A stretch of DNA of 64,000 nucleotides, taken from contig JAECUM010003709.1 in NCBI GenBank assembly GCA_016617855.1, positions 62,001 to 126,000 of the forward strand, read 5' to 3'. This DNA comes from Megalonaias nervosa. Its lineage: Eukaryota > Mollusca > Bivalvia > Unionida > Unionidae. This document shows, piece after piece, positions 24,888-38,469 of the stretch. The translations under genes were made by a program, and so were the position numbers. Every line of letters begins with the position of its first letter. The stretch's first letter is position 1. Below the pieces are notes generated by a model that ran no database searches, was not told the DNA's origin, and saw only the letters and a list, made by a program, of their open reading frames with translations.

Positions 24888-26560
24888 CTAAAACAAAATA
24901 TTACAATTATAAGACAGATTGTCCAAAAATTCTTTATCCAGTATTCAGGCTGTCTGCAATTTTGTGACATTTCATAACATTAGAATGTCAGTGCAATTTG
25001 AACATAAATTTCTTAAAAACTGTATTTCCACCATTGTTGCAAGCCATGGGGAAAAAATTTCCTTTATTACCTATGACTTCCTGTGACAAGATTTCTATAT
25101 TTTTCTATATATACATAATCAAAAAACATGTCATCAATAACAGCTATTACACATCAACGAAAGTGCCATTATTATCAATCGATAAGTGTGTTTGGAAGGG
25201 AAATTTTTATTGGCTCATTCGAACGTCACGAAAAGTCAGGGGTTGACTTTCCAAGAAAGTTTTACACCAACTTGTCATGACTGGTTAAGCAGATTTATGC
25301 ATATTCATAATAAATTTAAAAATCTTATCACAGGCAGCCACAGGTGAAATGAGAGTCTAGTGGATCTTCACACATGGTTTGTGACAATGCATTCCAATAT
25401 AATTTTTGTCAGTCCTATCCACAAGTAAGGCTGCAACATTTTATACATATAAACAACTTGGTTTAACTTACTGCCTTGCAGAAACTAGCAAATTGGTAAA
25501 TGTGTAAATGAACATGCATGTGTCTGTCGTTGATGCAGGAACTACCCATTCCAATAAAAAATACATTTCCACATCCTTGGTTAAGAGATCTGTATGGGAT
25601 TCATGTTCACAATATTTTATGTTAATTTTTTTATTAATGTATGTCTGTACGATTTTCACACTGAATGTTGCATTGCCTGGAAAAATGCACAAGCTGACGA
25701 AAATTGGTAATAGCACACATTTCACAACAGTATATATCAGACTTATTTATAGAAAATGCTGATTAAAAAACAAAATTTAAACATCAGTATTTACCTTTAA
25801 ACAATATGTTAAGAGAACCTTTGATTAGAAACAAGTTTTTGTAAAGAAACAGCATTTCAAGTTTGTATAGCACTGCATAATTTCTAAATCACTGTAGATC
25901 CCAAGAAAGCATCCCATGCACATATCCAGGTGCAACTTCATTATGATTATTTGGTCATAGTATTGAGTTTTTCATCACATAGTTACATGTAACGGTAGCT
26001 AACAATATCACTATAATCCTATCGATGTTTTACTAAAAGTGACATATATTCAACAAAGACAAGTCTTAAAAACTGAATCGGGACATAATAAGAGGTCAAG
26101 GATGCACTTCAAGTTGAGTGAGATACGACATGCACATTATAACAGCTGTCAGCTACTTATTAAACCTAGCAGCTAGAGGGAAAAATTGAACTTCAGATCA
26201 CTTCAATTAGATGACATCGTTTTGGTTACTGTAAGCAGTGCAAATGTTTGAACATTTTCATAAATGGTGTAGCCTCATCCACATGACCGTTGTAAATCTT
26301 ACATGAGCCCCTTATACTCAATAAGCAACTTTCCTAATGGACTCACTAACTTTTGGACAATAAATGTTTCAGGGCAATTAGCCTATCGTGTGAGAAAAAA
26401 TTATTTTGGAGCACTGCAGCATGAATCACAATTAGCTGAGCTAAAATGTTTGCCAGAATATATCAGACAAATATTTCAAGGGACAGATGCTCTAGTGTCC
26501 AAAAAGAAGTTTCAGAAATTCAACAAGATCACTAATTCTTCTTCTTAACTGATTAGTATC
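24888..26560. other. Intron, no gene seen
   Basis: Intron between exons b and c. Short frames at 24998, 25508 and 26303 show no family or codon signal. Confidence 0.4.
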
Positions 26561-26569
26561 AAAACCACC

Positions 26570-27780
26570 TCTGATACTCTCAGGAAAAATATTTTCAAAA
26601 TTAGCTATTGTAGCGACCATATTATATATAAGATTGGCACCATTTTCATATGAAACAAACTAGACACCATTACAAGACATTCAGCGTCAACCCCATGTAG
26701 ATTTGCCCATACATTCTGGAGAATTACTGACAAGATTTTCAATATGTTCATTGTATCAGTCTCATTTGAGGTCAGATCAACATCAATTTCATTCACGACC
26801 AACTAAATATCATAATTAGTCCTCTGGTGCAAATCCCATGTTGACAGGACCTTCCATTTAAGAGGAGTAGCAGCAAAAAAAACCAACAAGATTTTCAAGA
26901 TGGCTGACGTGGAAGCCATACTGGATACCATATAAGAACCCTTTTCATATAGTACCATGATAAGAACGTCTTATGGTGAAAACCCAATATTGGTATGACA
27001 TTCCAAGCAGGAGTAGTGGTAAGATTTTCAAGATGAACGCATGTGGCAGCCATATGGAATATCACAACAGTAGATACAATACGAAGTCTTCCAATGAAAA
27101 CCCCAAGCTGATAATGACCTTCCATTCAAGAGGAGTGGCAATAGCAAGATTTTCAAACTGTGGTGGCCATATTGTATTTCAGATTGGAACCATTGTCAAT
27201 TAGGACCATCCAAACATGAAAAGTCTTTTAGTGAATACCTTACAATATAATCATCGATTCTGAAGTAGCAAAAACAAGATTTTCAAGATGGCCACTATGG
27301 CATTCATACTGGATCCAAAGTGGAACTATTTTCATTCAGTTCAAACTAGAAATCTTAAGGTTTCTGGTGAAAATGGCATGTTGATATGATTTTCCATTCA
27401 GAAGTAGCAATAACAAGATTTTCAGGATGGTTGCTGTGGTATCAGATTGACACCATTTTATTTAGGACTAACTAGATATCTTGTCTTTCAGTGAATACCC
27501 CATGTCGATATGACCATCCATTCAGAAATAGTAAATCGATTTTCTAGATGGCTCCTGCGAAGGCTATACTGAATGTCTGGGCGGCACCATTTTGATACAG
27601 GCCCCACTTAGACCTTCACATGAATGTGCATGAAGTTCCTTGGCAATCTTCCACATAGTTTATGAACAGTAGTGATTACAAACGCAAGCTAATGGATGGA
27701 TGGATGGACATCAGATGATGGACTGCAGGCCATCCAATAAGTTCTTTTGGTCTGTAACCAGTATTGCTAAAAAGGCGAGT
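26570..27780. repeat. Satellite B block with end module
   Basis: About eight diverged ~140-bp units (aagattttcaagatggc, gccatactggatacca, accattttcatt, gaaaaccc, gaccttccattcaag), closed by gatggactgcaggccatcc at about 27716 and 'taaccagtattgctaaaaa'. Confidence 0.75.
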
Positions 27781-28296
27781 GCATATCTTATTCAATAGTG
27801 CAAACAGATGGACAGATCATTGATCTTAATTTTAAACAGAATTCTGCACTGAATTAACTTTAAAAAAAAAAAAAAAACAGTTCAGATCAAGGAAGCCATT
27901 GATTATTCCAGTGCAAATAAAGAAGGATTTGCCACAGGCAATAAACTGCGACAATGGTTAAATTTCACACAACTTATCAATTAAGGAAAAGGGAAATATA
28001 GTATGCATCAAGGTTGAATGGCTCCTATACCTTTATCAACAACTCAAATTCATCTAAATTCTTTCTTACAAATTGTGGCCTGAAGGTTTTATTAAAATAT
28101 GCTCAAAATCAGACAATTTGAACATCTGTGTCTGGACCAATCAGATGTCAGAATATTTAGTTGAGTGATTTTATAACTTGAAGCAAGGTTTTTTTGTTGA
28201 CTATCATGTAATATAATGTAATGTATATGTATATTTACAAATCAGTTGCAATTTGTATGCATAATATTCACTGACCTATAAAAAAATAAGTTTTAC

Positions 28297-28354
28297 CTCT
28301 GACAGGTCTAGGTGTACTATCACCACCACCATTGCTCTCAGGTTGTCTGTTACT
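28297..28354 (-). CDS. KIF2: Kinesin-13 exon b: N-terminal linker
   Basis: A 58-bp exon with acceptor TTTTTGTTAG and donor GTAAAA, phase 0 to 1. It encodes 19 residues, SNRQPESNGGGDSTPRPVR, a low-complexity Ser/Gly/Pro linker typical of the variable region between the N-terminal domain and the neck. Sequence identity alone would not assign it. The phase match on both sides and its position between two recognised exons do. Confidence 0.7.
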
Positions 28355-28849
28355 CTAACAAAAAGAAAAATACTGAATTTGTAAAACATGACATGATGCA
28401 AAAAAGATTGTCAAATGATTATAAATCATAACTTCTAATCACACGCTGAATTTTCTACATGAACCTCATCTCATGACCATGTACACTGTAAACCAAGGCA
28501 AGAAAAGAAACCCATCCATGGCAAAATGGCTGACCTGCAAACTAGGAATACTGAAAATTCATCATTTATTATGGGGCATCTATCTTTGCAGACTCTTCAA
28601 AACAATCTAAATACCATCTTACGGTATGTGATTTAATGAACAAATATCTTAAAGAATGACATAAATTTATACAAACCCTAACCATGAGAAACTAAGCTAA
28701 TATATAATCATAAATCAGTGAACCATTAAATACAGGTTTCAATGACCTAGTTTTCAGTGATGGCTGTAGTACACTCATAACACAATTACATACCAATTGA
28801 AGATTCCATATGTAGTAGTGCCTGAGAAAATGAGCTCAAGGCAATGGTT

Positions 28850-28945
28850 AATCAAAATCAATGACCCATAGAATATACATGTAGGAATCAATGGCCCTTA
28901 CAATATACATGTAGGAATCAATGGCCAATACAATATACATGTAGG
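28850..28945. repeat. Minisatellite, ~32-bp unit, three copies
   Basis: Three copies of caatggccaatacaatatac followed by atgtaggaat. Confidence 0.8.
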
Positions 28946-29077
28946 TAGATAGGTACCAAATTTTTATTGAAAAGTATTGTACTCTGCATGACACATCTAA
29001 ATTCCAACTTATGTGACTGTGCAACAGTCTGTGAAACTGACCTAAACTGCAATCTATAACCTAATGGATAGATAACA

Positions 29078-29575
29078 TCTTCACTAGCCAAGGTTCCGAC
29101 AACCCTATCTACACCTTGGAGGATTGAACAGCTATATTGGTGCTTTGTCCTAGCGACGTCTATTGGATTTCATGAGTTGCCTCCCTTAGTATGTAATGGC
29201 AACTAACCAATAGCATGGTGCATTGTACATCAGCCAAAAATGGTGGTGGCAGTTGACCTAAATAGGATACTTTGTAAGATTAACATCGAAAGTATGACTA
29301 TGTACAAGAGTGAAGCCATTCCAGGTGTATTTGAGTGAAATGTATTTGTGCAACACGGACTGGCACTGGAAAATTGCTTATCTATCAGTCCATTAAAGTT
29401 GTGTGCTCCCCTTGTCTCGATCCCGTAGGAAGTGTTCAAATGTGAACAACTTAATTTTGATTGGATGCGGTGGCTTGCCGCTGTATCTAATGAAATTCAC
29501 AGACCTGAAGCACAGAAATATCTGCTCAATATGCCAAGGTGTAGATAGGGTTATTGGAACCTTGGCTAGCGAAAA
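29078..29575. mobile_element. Foldback or MITE-like element
   Basis: Outer arms ctagccaaggttccgacaac...ctatctacaccttgg (29085-29116) and the inverted counterpart at 29540-29573. Weaker complementarity continues inward for tens of bases on each side (attgaacagctatatt against attgagcagatattt). No coding capacity recognised. Target-site duplication not evident. Confidence 0.55.
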
Positions 29576-29579
29576 TGGG

Positions 29580-30289
29580 AAAGACAGATGAAGTTGTCTT
29601 CCATTGCAATCTGTCCAGAAACATTGGATGCATATCACATTTGAATTTGTGGCAAGTCAAGGCAAACTATCAATACTGTTCACCTATTTCATACACTGTC
29701 AAAACTGTCTTTCTTCATGTGTATCAAAACGCTGCAAAAATGTTTTGGGATTTCTATTCACAAAGGTAACTTGTGACAGTTAGTTTCTTGCTGGTCTACC
29801 AGCCATAATGGGGATTTTATACTCAAAAAAATAATGCAGACATGTCCCATTATTAAAAACTGAAAATTACAACACATAAATAAGTCAATATTAATGACAC
29901 AAAGCAGTGAATATAAACGGATATACAGTATGAAATCCCATGCAGTGTCTGCAGTTTATTGTTTATGTTCTGCTGTGTTTTGTGATTATTCATACATGAA
30001 ATGTATACAGTTACATAAATCTCCTTCCGAATTCAAAGTAAAATAATATAATAAGAAGAAAATATTATTAGTGCCTTAATGAATTTGAACTGGAGTTGGC
30101 TTTAACACTAAGCAGCCAGTTTACCACATGGTCATGTAAGCATCTAAGAATAACTTTGAATTTCACTCTTATCTTGTTATTGACGTGGCAGTGAAATTAT
30201 TTCTAGTCTTTCTTTCCAGTCAATTATCACTTTCATTTTACTTGGAAAATCCAGCAATTCATGGCCTACACAGCCAAGTATAATCAAGC

Positions 30290-30346
<57 letters not shown>

Positions 30347-32270
30347 CACAGTGGTTGTGGTCCATAGAACCCGAATGTATTATAGACCAAACCATTTTAT
30401 AAGCAACCAAGTCAGTCAGCTGAACAAAATGATGCATGTACCTACCAAAAGGTGGGTTGGGATAGGAGTGGTGTTAACAAAAGCAGGCACAAAAATTGTG
30501 CTTTTGATTAAATAAAGACAAACTAGTCTGAAATACACTTGTATATTGATAAATTACATTTGTTTAGTACAATCCATAAACTGTCAGTTACTGAACACAC
30601 ATATGAAAAACCCATGAATTCACGTATAGATCACATGTTAAAGAAATTCATGTATCAGTCACATCCCATTAGAAAACACAAATAACACATATTCCTTTGT
30701 TCTATATCAGACTGCCATTAAAAAACTCACTACGATATTGTTGCCAGTAGCACATGGCTATAGCTGTTTAAATGCTACATGTACATAAACTGGCCTAGAT
30801 TTTGGTCAGCTGGAGACAGCTATCATCTTGCCAAGGCTACACTGGGGATAAGGCTATTCATAGGGAAATGAAAACATTAAAAAGTTTAACAAAGATCTTT
30901 GCAAGATACCCCATCTTCAATTAGCCTGATGGCCAGATATCTATGGTTTCAAAAGATTGGAAATTTGTGTTTGATGCCTCTGTTAGTAGCGATCACAAGC
31001 ACAAACTTTTTTCCTGCAAAAGGAAACACTTTGGAAAGTGCAACAATCCATCAGATTCCATTGCTTTTTTTTTTAAAGTTTGGTGCTGACTTCCTCTGAT
31101 GAAAGGTTCTTTGTTTTTATTGAAGACTGTAGTTGGCTTGACTGACGAAGGGTGCATGCGTTATAGAAGTCACTGCTAAAGATCAGCTTTGGAGCACCAA
31201 ACAAATGCCCATTTGTTATTGTGGCAGCAACATCAAATAATTGTGGAACATTGATTGAGACTGATTTTTTTTTTCATCTGCATAGTATTTATACAGACTG
31301 ATCAATGTTTCAAAGGTGATCAGTTTTTCTTTCAAGTTTTAGCAAAACTATTTTATTTTGGGTTACATTTTTTAAAAAGAAAGGAATTAGCCATCGTTCA
31401 GTCAATTATAGCAGTTACTGCTCCTGCCTAAATGTTCCCAACCACCTCACGCTCAGCAACATGGGGGGTGGGGGAGTATACCAAATATTTCATTACCACT
31501 GTACACATCTTAAGACCAACTCATTCAAGTATGATGCCTCTATTTCAAACAGGGTAGGAAAAGCTGGACAACATTAAACATGTATGCATACATGACCGGA
31601 CAGACAGGATAGCATCCTGCCTACATTTTGTTCGAAAACTGTTGGGATAATAATAGTCTAAAGTTTTTTAAAATGGCCCACAGACTATAATGCTAGTCAC
31701 AGTCAGCTAAAATTCTGGCCAGTCTTAGATTCTAATTTTATGATTATTACCAACTGTTTTAACCAACAAATTACTAAAGTTACATTTCAAGGCTAACATT
31801 TCTGTACTATTTTTGAAAAATGACTATACCCCAAGATCTAGTTAGTTGGTAAAGTAAAGTTGGTAACAGTATGTAAGAAATTCAGTTTACTTTTTGGGGT
31901 GGGTGTAGGAATGTAATAATTGTTCAATAATGTCTTGCAGTTTCAAATGGCAAATAGCAAGTGAAATTTTCACAACAGAAAGCTTCAGAATAATTGCAGC
32001 TTGGGTGTTTGGAAGTGTGGGTGTAGGATGATGAAAGATGATTACTGGAAAATGATGCCTTCATTCAATTATTGCTTTCTGGACAAGGAAATCTGACTTA
32101 AATAATATTACCATTGCTAAAGCTGCATACATCATGTGGTATAGACTGATAAATGAATTGCATGTAACTATAGTGTGACAAACTTGTTATGTTTTGAATG
32201 TTTGGACCATGTAAAATTTACAGCTTGACAAACTTGCTATGTCAAGGGTATGTTCTGAATATGCATCGGA
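29580..32270. other. Intron, no gene; (TA)n tract at 30291-30345
   Basis: Large intron downstream of the putative cassette exon. Contains a ~27-unit TA microsatellite and otherwise AT-rich unique-looking DNA with only random short frames. Confidence 0.45.
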
Positions 32271-32278
32271 GCCGCTTG

Positions 32279-32795
32279 ATCTCATCTATACTTGTGTTGC
32301 TGTGCCATAAAGCACCAAACTAAACCAATCGCCTCATCTATACTTGTGTTGCTGTGCCATAAAGCACCAAACTAAACCAATCGCCTCATCTATACTTGTG
32401 TTGCTGTGCCATAAAGCACCAAACTAAACCAATCGCCTCATCTATACTTGTGTTGCTGTGCCATAAAGCACCAAACTAAACCAATCGCCTCATCTATACT
32501 TGTGTTGCTGTGCCATAAAGCACCAAACTAAACCAACCGCCTCATCTATACTTGTGTTGCTGTGCCATAAAGCACCAAACTAAACCAATCGCCTCATCTA
32601 TACTTGTGTTGCTGTGCCATAAAGCACCAAAACAAACCAATCGCCTCATCTATACTTGTGTTGCTGTGCCATAAAGCACCAAACTAAACCAATCGCCTCA
32701 TCTATACTTGTGTTGCTGTGTCATAAAGGACCAAACAAAACTAATTATCTCATTGACACTTGTGTAGCTGTGCCGCAAAGTAACAAACCAAATCA
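32279..32795. repeat. 52-bp minisatellite, ten copies, highly uniform
   Basis: Unit begins ctatacttgtgttgctgtgc and continues cataaagcaccaaactaaac. Starts are spaced exactly 52 bp apart (near 32286, 32338, 32390, and so on to 32754). The inner eight copies are almost identical and the last two are diverged. 52 is not a multiple of three, so the frame over it is not a repeat protein. Confidence 0.95.
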
Positions 32796-32799
32796 ATCA

Positions 32800-35700
32800 T
32801 CTTGTCTTGGGGAAGAAGTGTTTAGGATGAGAACTTCAATTTACCGTGCAAAGACAGATGTTAAGTATAAATTGATATACATCTCTCCTATGTGCAACCA
32901 TCATAAATATCACAACAGTGAAAGAATGAATTTGCTCTATTTCTGTGTTATAAGGGAGGGACCATCTTTTTATTAAGGCAACCCATCTGAAAGTAAGACA
33001 GTCCCAGCTTTTGCAGTCCTGATTAAAAATGTCACCAAAATTTATGACTCAATGAATACAAATGATTTATGAAAACAGAACAGAGGGTTTTAACTTTATC
33101 TACTTGCCCTGGGCAACAAAAAATGAAAGCAAGTTAAATGTCTCTAGAATCTGATGGGCTAATAAACTGGAGTTTTTGAAAGTTAAGTGCAATAATGCAC
33201 TTCTAAAACCATGTTTACAAGTTTAAGAATGGACTATTTCATGGGGCTACAATTTAAGTACTCACTGAACAACACATACTCTTCTCTTTTTCCACTGTTT
33301 GTGGATCATAACAGATAAAAGTTTTGAAATCAATTACTGCATGATAGATCAATAGCATGTGGTCTTGTAAATACGCCTGCCAGCCATACTGGTGTGCATG
33401 AAAAAAAGTATGTACCAACTTGATTCTGCACCATTCTGTGATTGACACTTTTTTAGCCAATTGAGATTTTTTAAAAAATGACCCCAAAACAAACAGCATT
33501 CTCCAGCTACACCAACATGTGACAATCATTTAGTACTACACCAATATTTCAGTGTGTCACTTCTGCCGAACAGGTGTCCTTTCTTACTGGACTTGAGTCC
33601 ATATAGGGTACCTGAAAATAACTGACATATCTTTGCAAAATTATCATACTCCATGCTTTGATGTGAAGCAGTCATCCATCTCAACAGTATTAGACTCAGT
33701 TCAAATTAAAAGGAAATCAGACTGAAAGATGGGCACAATGATGTAGAGATTGAAAGGCATGACTGACTGCTACCTATATTTGTGCATGTGTCTGTGTGTA
33801 AACTATATATGCATGCAATTTCCCTAAAGCTGGATGAAATAAAATCATATATATTTAAAATAAATATCTGAACAACAACCAGATGAGCAGAATTTTCTAA
33901 AATGTATTAAACAGCAAGTGGTAGATACTGAAGCTACCTGATGGTTATAAAGGAAAAAAGTCGGAATGCTTTCACCTTACTAGAAAATGAGGCATTACTT
34001 CTATGGTCACAAAATGCCAATGTTGAATATAAACAAAATTAATAATCCATAAACCCCGAGACATCCAATCACTCTTTCTGAGTTCACTGGAGATGATCAC
34101 AGTGATTATTAAACCTCAAAGGGCACACAAAATCCTACATGAGATAAGACACAAATACAATTGACATCGACATTACCAAGGCACTGAAATTGCAAATAGC
34201 AAGTAATTCATGTCCAGTAAATAATTTTATTAGAATCTGACACAGGTGGTACTTTGTTTTGAAAACATAACTTACAGAGGCACATAAATATAAAACAGCT
34301 GTCAGATATGTGTAACCAACCAGTTTAACAGAATGGCTACCAGACAAAGTGTTATACTAATGGGTTATTATAAAGTGATCTGTATATTTTTATTATATGA
34401 GTATGTTATATTGAAAACCTGCATTGTTTGTTTTTTTTTAAACTCCATACAACAGAGATCCCTTTTATTACACAACCCAACTTCTAATTGATTCATATCT
34501 TAAAACATCCTTTCTATTTATTAAATTGCAAAGTAGAGGTTTTTATAATTTGCTATGCTATGTATAATCAGACTCGTACATGTACACAGAGACGCCCCTT
34601 GAACTAGAAGAATAATTAAAATTTGTCAAATGTTATGCTAAAATTAGGATGAGATGCAAGCAGATTAAAATGCCACACACCACTGAAAATAATAAAAAGG
34701 TAAGATTCTAGCCTTGTAACCATTAAGACCATGACAATATTGATCACCGTTTTACTTTATTTTAGCTGTTTTCATTTCAACTGCAGTGTGGTAGCTGCTA
34801 TTTTCTTAATTACAGTTTTCAAGCTATTATAATAATGGTGTTTATTTTATGCTAGGCAGTGAATTAATGGATTTTCTGAGAGAAAAAAATCTTGACATTT
34901 CACTGGAATGAAAAAATATAATTTTTCACTGGCCTTCAATATACACCGATAACATTATAACCATAAAATTTGAAGTTATTCTTAGACACTTGTGTAATTG
35001 AGAAGTTAATATGACTGTCTGTTGGTAAAGAGGACTAGAGTTCAAATCCAACAATACAAAACTTATTTTCTTTTTGTCTTAATGTGCTATTTTACTTTGA
35101 ATTGTTAAGGAGAATTAGGTTACTGTTTATATTTTCTCTGCAAATAATCACAAAACACAGCACAACATAAACTGTATACTGCCGACATAGCGAAGGATCC
35201 AGTAAGAAAATGCTTCTTCAACCTGTTATACAATAAATCTTGCCGGCCGATATATCTGAGCATAAAACAGAAAGAAAATTTGCTTCCTGTGAGTGAATAA
35301 CTGATATATTTCATCCATGGGGAGAAAATAATTTTTCACCCACTTGAAATATATCTATTATTAACTCATTTCAAGTAATAACCTCTATTTTCTCCCTTGT
35401 TTAATTATCTCCCTTGCACAATTTACATATGATGATACTCAATAAATAAAATAAAGCCACACTAACAAACTTTCAAAAATTGTGAGATTAGCTTTCCTTA
35501 TTTATATCAAATACAAAAAGTAGAGGAAGATTATGCATAATTTCTTAACAGTCTTTTTTCAATTTTATATACAACTACTTGTCACATTTTATCGATGCTG
35601 TTGTAGCTTCTGGCTATGTATTCCCTTTGTCTTCAAGACAAAATAAAAAATAAATAGGCATAAGAAAGATCTTTTGCTAGATTTAAAATGATTCCTTGAT

Positions 35701-35900
35701 CACCAAAAAGTATCATTACAGATGCAAATATCTTCATGAAATTTGTGGGTATCTGTTAAACAGCAATTTCTCAATTTTTACAAATAGTATTATCCTAAAT
35801 CTTCATTTGAATAAAGCAACTGATTAAAGATACATGTGAGTTTCAAACCTATTAAAACAAAAATCTTTAACATTGTTCACAATGATGAAACTTCATTTCT
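32800..35900. other. Intron, no gene seen
   Basis: AT-rich intron. Frames at 33254-33529 (-) and 34135-34347 (-) lack any recognisable domain. Confidence 0.4.
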
Positions 35901-35902
35901 GC

Positions 35903-35998
35903 TTAAGTGGGACAGACAGACAAAACTGGAATATGGTATAAATGTTTCCGTTAAGTGGGACAGACAGACAAAACTGGAATATGGTATAAATGTTTCCG
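35903..35998. repeat. 48-bp tandem duplication
   Basis: ttaagtgggacagacagaca... repeated exactly twice with a 48-bp period. The frame stays open only because 48 is divisible by three. Confidence 0.95.
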
Positions 35999-36142
35999 TT
36001 AAACAAAAAGATACATAACCTTGGAAAAACTTCAAGACCACTTTATTTACTTTATTTATTTACTATGATGCTTACTTAGCTGGTGAGACAGGCAAAACAG
36101 GAACTCCACAGATATCATGGCATAAACTTTAGACCTGTACTG

Positions 36143-36348
36143 TACATACTTATACGACAAGTCAAATTTCAAACAACAAATGATCCTGATCTGCCATAAC
36201 ATAATGCACCTGCAGATCAGGGTCTATGTTATTTGTTCTACTGCTTACTCCTAACAAACTGCAAAGATCCAGATCTGCCAGTACATTATGGGGCTGGAGA
36301 TCTAAATCTGTGCAGTTTGCAGTTGGACTCATCTTATAAGCAAGTATA
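36143..36348. mobile_element. Palindromic MITE family, copy 1
   Basis: Ends resemble tacttataCgacaagtc and its counterpart gactcatcttataagcaagt. Each half also folds on itself: gatcctgatctgccataac pairs with cctgcagatcagggtc, and gatccagatctgcc with its partner. A single strand would form an end stem with two internal hairpins. Confidence 0.7.
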
Positions 36349-36359
36349 ATGCTGCAACC

Positions 36360-38090
36360 CATGTACAAGATTTATGCTTTTCAAATCTTTAACACAAAAC
36401 TGTACAATTAATGACAACTGATGCCCACCATTGCTGCAAAAAAAAGCTATTAGTATATCTCACCATCCCCCCATAGGTGAAACACACTCCATCTGTATAC
36501 ATAGTGTTCTAAAGTGATGAACTATTAGGAGGAAACAGGTACAGGTAATCTGCTTTGTACAATTAACATTGTAAAAAAAATCTTTCCTAAATTGTGGTTT
36601 TGAAAAGAAAGCAAGAAAAATTTGACATGTTACAAGGGACGCAGTCTTCATTTTCAATGCACCCTTTAAATCAAGGTCTTTGCTGGCCTAAACTGAATCT
36701 ACTTTGCTTTAGGCAATGACGATCGTTTATAAGGTTTAATTATAAATTACCATTTTAGACAGAACTTTTAATCTCACAACCCAATGGGAAGTATATGAAT
36801 TCCGATAGCTTGGGCACACAACAAGCCATTTTGACAAATGGTCCTTAAGACTGCATAACAAACGAATGCCAAACACACTATTACAACATGAAAACTCTTG
36901 TATGCTGTATCTGTCAATCATATTAGTGCAAAAATACATTTCTCATAAATCACTATTTAACACTTAAATGGTCAGTGCAGTGAACTGTAAAACCAGCTGA
37001 AGCACAGAATGAAAGTAGTGAACCTGCTATGTTCGACAGAAGCTTTCGGCCCAATAATGTTCCTCTTCCAGCTGGCTTTCATTTTGTTTAGTGAGACTTG
37101 GCATGATCATTGTCTGAATTTCAAAGAAAACAACAAAATACTGTAACCCAAGACCTACACAAGCAAATGTGCCATATTAAAATATTCAATAAGCTGAGTG
37201 ACTTTGATATGGTACAATTGAAAATTCCTTCGCTTTCAATTGTCTATTTGGATAATGCAATAAAGTCACATATGCTCAACATCTTCAAGACAACATAAAA
37301 GCAAATTCAGCTCACTTCAATTTTGATATCCCAACACCCATACACACCCATTCTGTTTACAAACACGTATATATCGCTGCCAACAAAATCTCAATACAAG
37401 TTTGATGTCCCCACCATGCCTGCAAAAACTGTCACTCTTGCAACTTGTCATAACACAGTCAACTGCTACGTTTGGTGAAATTCGGGGCAGAATTAAAATG
37501 AACTCTAGGGCTTCATGTATCTACCACATGCTGCCAGTCCATCATTCATTATCCCAGCACTTCAGCAGGGATGAGGGTGTTGTAAATAGAGGATCGCTAA
37601 GGCTCGCAAAAGCTGGGCATTATTCAACTCGTCGCTAAATTCAATATTAAATCATTACCCATTCGAGAATCTTTTTATCACATAGCTTTTTATTTAGGCT
37701 GGAAAGAAAGAGAAGTAAGAATACATAATTTTCAGCATTTCATTCTGACACCTTTCAATTCTTGCATGTGAAAAATAAATCCAGAAAAGGACTGTCGCTG
37801 TATTCAACAAATTTTTATTACAAATAACATTTAGAAGTATATTTTTTATTAAACATATAACAGTTAAAAATGCCACCGTCCTTCTAAGCAAAACTCGATT
37901 TGTCATGGACAGGAAAATCTTTTAAAAACTGAAAGCTGCTGCAAATTCCTAGGTGTTGTTACACAGTTCACTTGGTTATGTCTGCTGGGTAAGTGGAAGC
38001 ACCATATACATGAATTTGTATATGACTGTTCATAACGTTTCCTTTGAAAAGTTTGTTTATTCACCATAAATGTTCACCACAGATGCAGCA
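36360..38090. other. Intron, no gene seen
   Basis: No supportable gene. Frame 37402-37638 (+) is GC-richer than its surroundings but has no recognised domain. Confidence 0.4.
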
Positions 38091-38097
38091 TTGGATC

Positions 38098-38352
38098 CAG
38101 GGGCCCCGAGTGGCCGAGTGGTCTAAAGCGCTCTCCGTTACGGATCACTGCCATCTCACCTCTGTCTGCGTGGGTTCGAGTCTAGGATTCGGCGAATGTG
38201 GATATGTGAGAAAGCTTGCCAGTAGCTTCTCGTGGGTCGGTGGTTCTTTTCGCGGATTTCCCGGTTTCTTCCTCCACCATTAATACTGGCCGCCATGTAT
38301 AGCCTATCGTGTGCTGAAAAATGGCGTTAAGCCCCACAACAACAACAACAAG
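38098..38352 (+). repeat. tRNA-derived SINE, family 1, best-preserved copy
   Basis: Head gagtggccgagtggtctaaa (A box, serine/leucine-tRNA-like) and gtgggttcgagtc (B box), then a body (gagaaagcttgccagtagct, tcgtgggtcggtggttct) and a tail of (AAC)n at 38335-38351. Pol III-type promoter inside. It is not a tRNA gene because the acceptor stem cannot close. Confidence 0.85.
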
Positions 38353-38469
38353 CATTGGATCCAACAGAAGAAACAGTATTGTTCACATTTCTCTGAAGTA
38401 GTACCGATGCAGAAACTGTTGAATATAGACATATTGCTGAGAACTGAGGAGATGCCAGTGCTGATTTGC

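Noticed and set aside
26973..27203. Plus and minus frames of 76 codons
   Set aside because: They fall on satellite B units and change with each unit.
32279..32795. CRISPR-like array
   Set aside because: Direct tandem units with no spacers, in a eukaryotic intron.
35836..36018. Protein with two copies of a 16-residue repeat
   Set aside because: A single 48-bp DNA duplication in intron sequence; the frame has no other support.
38098..38180. Possible tRNA gene (A and B boxes visible)
   Set aside because: Acceptor and anticodon stems do not form and the sequence continues into a SINE body with an (AAC)n tail. The same applies to 42480-42553 and 44470-44543.
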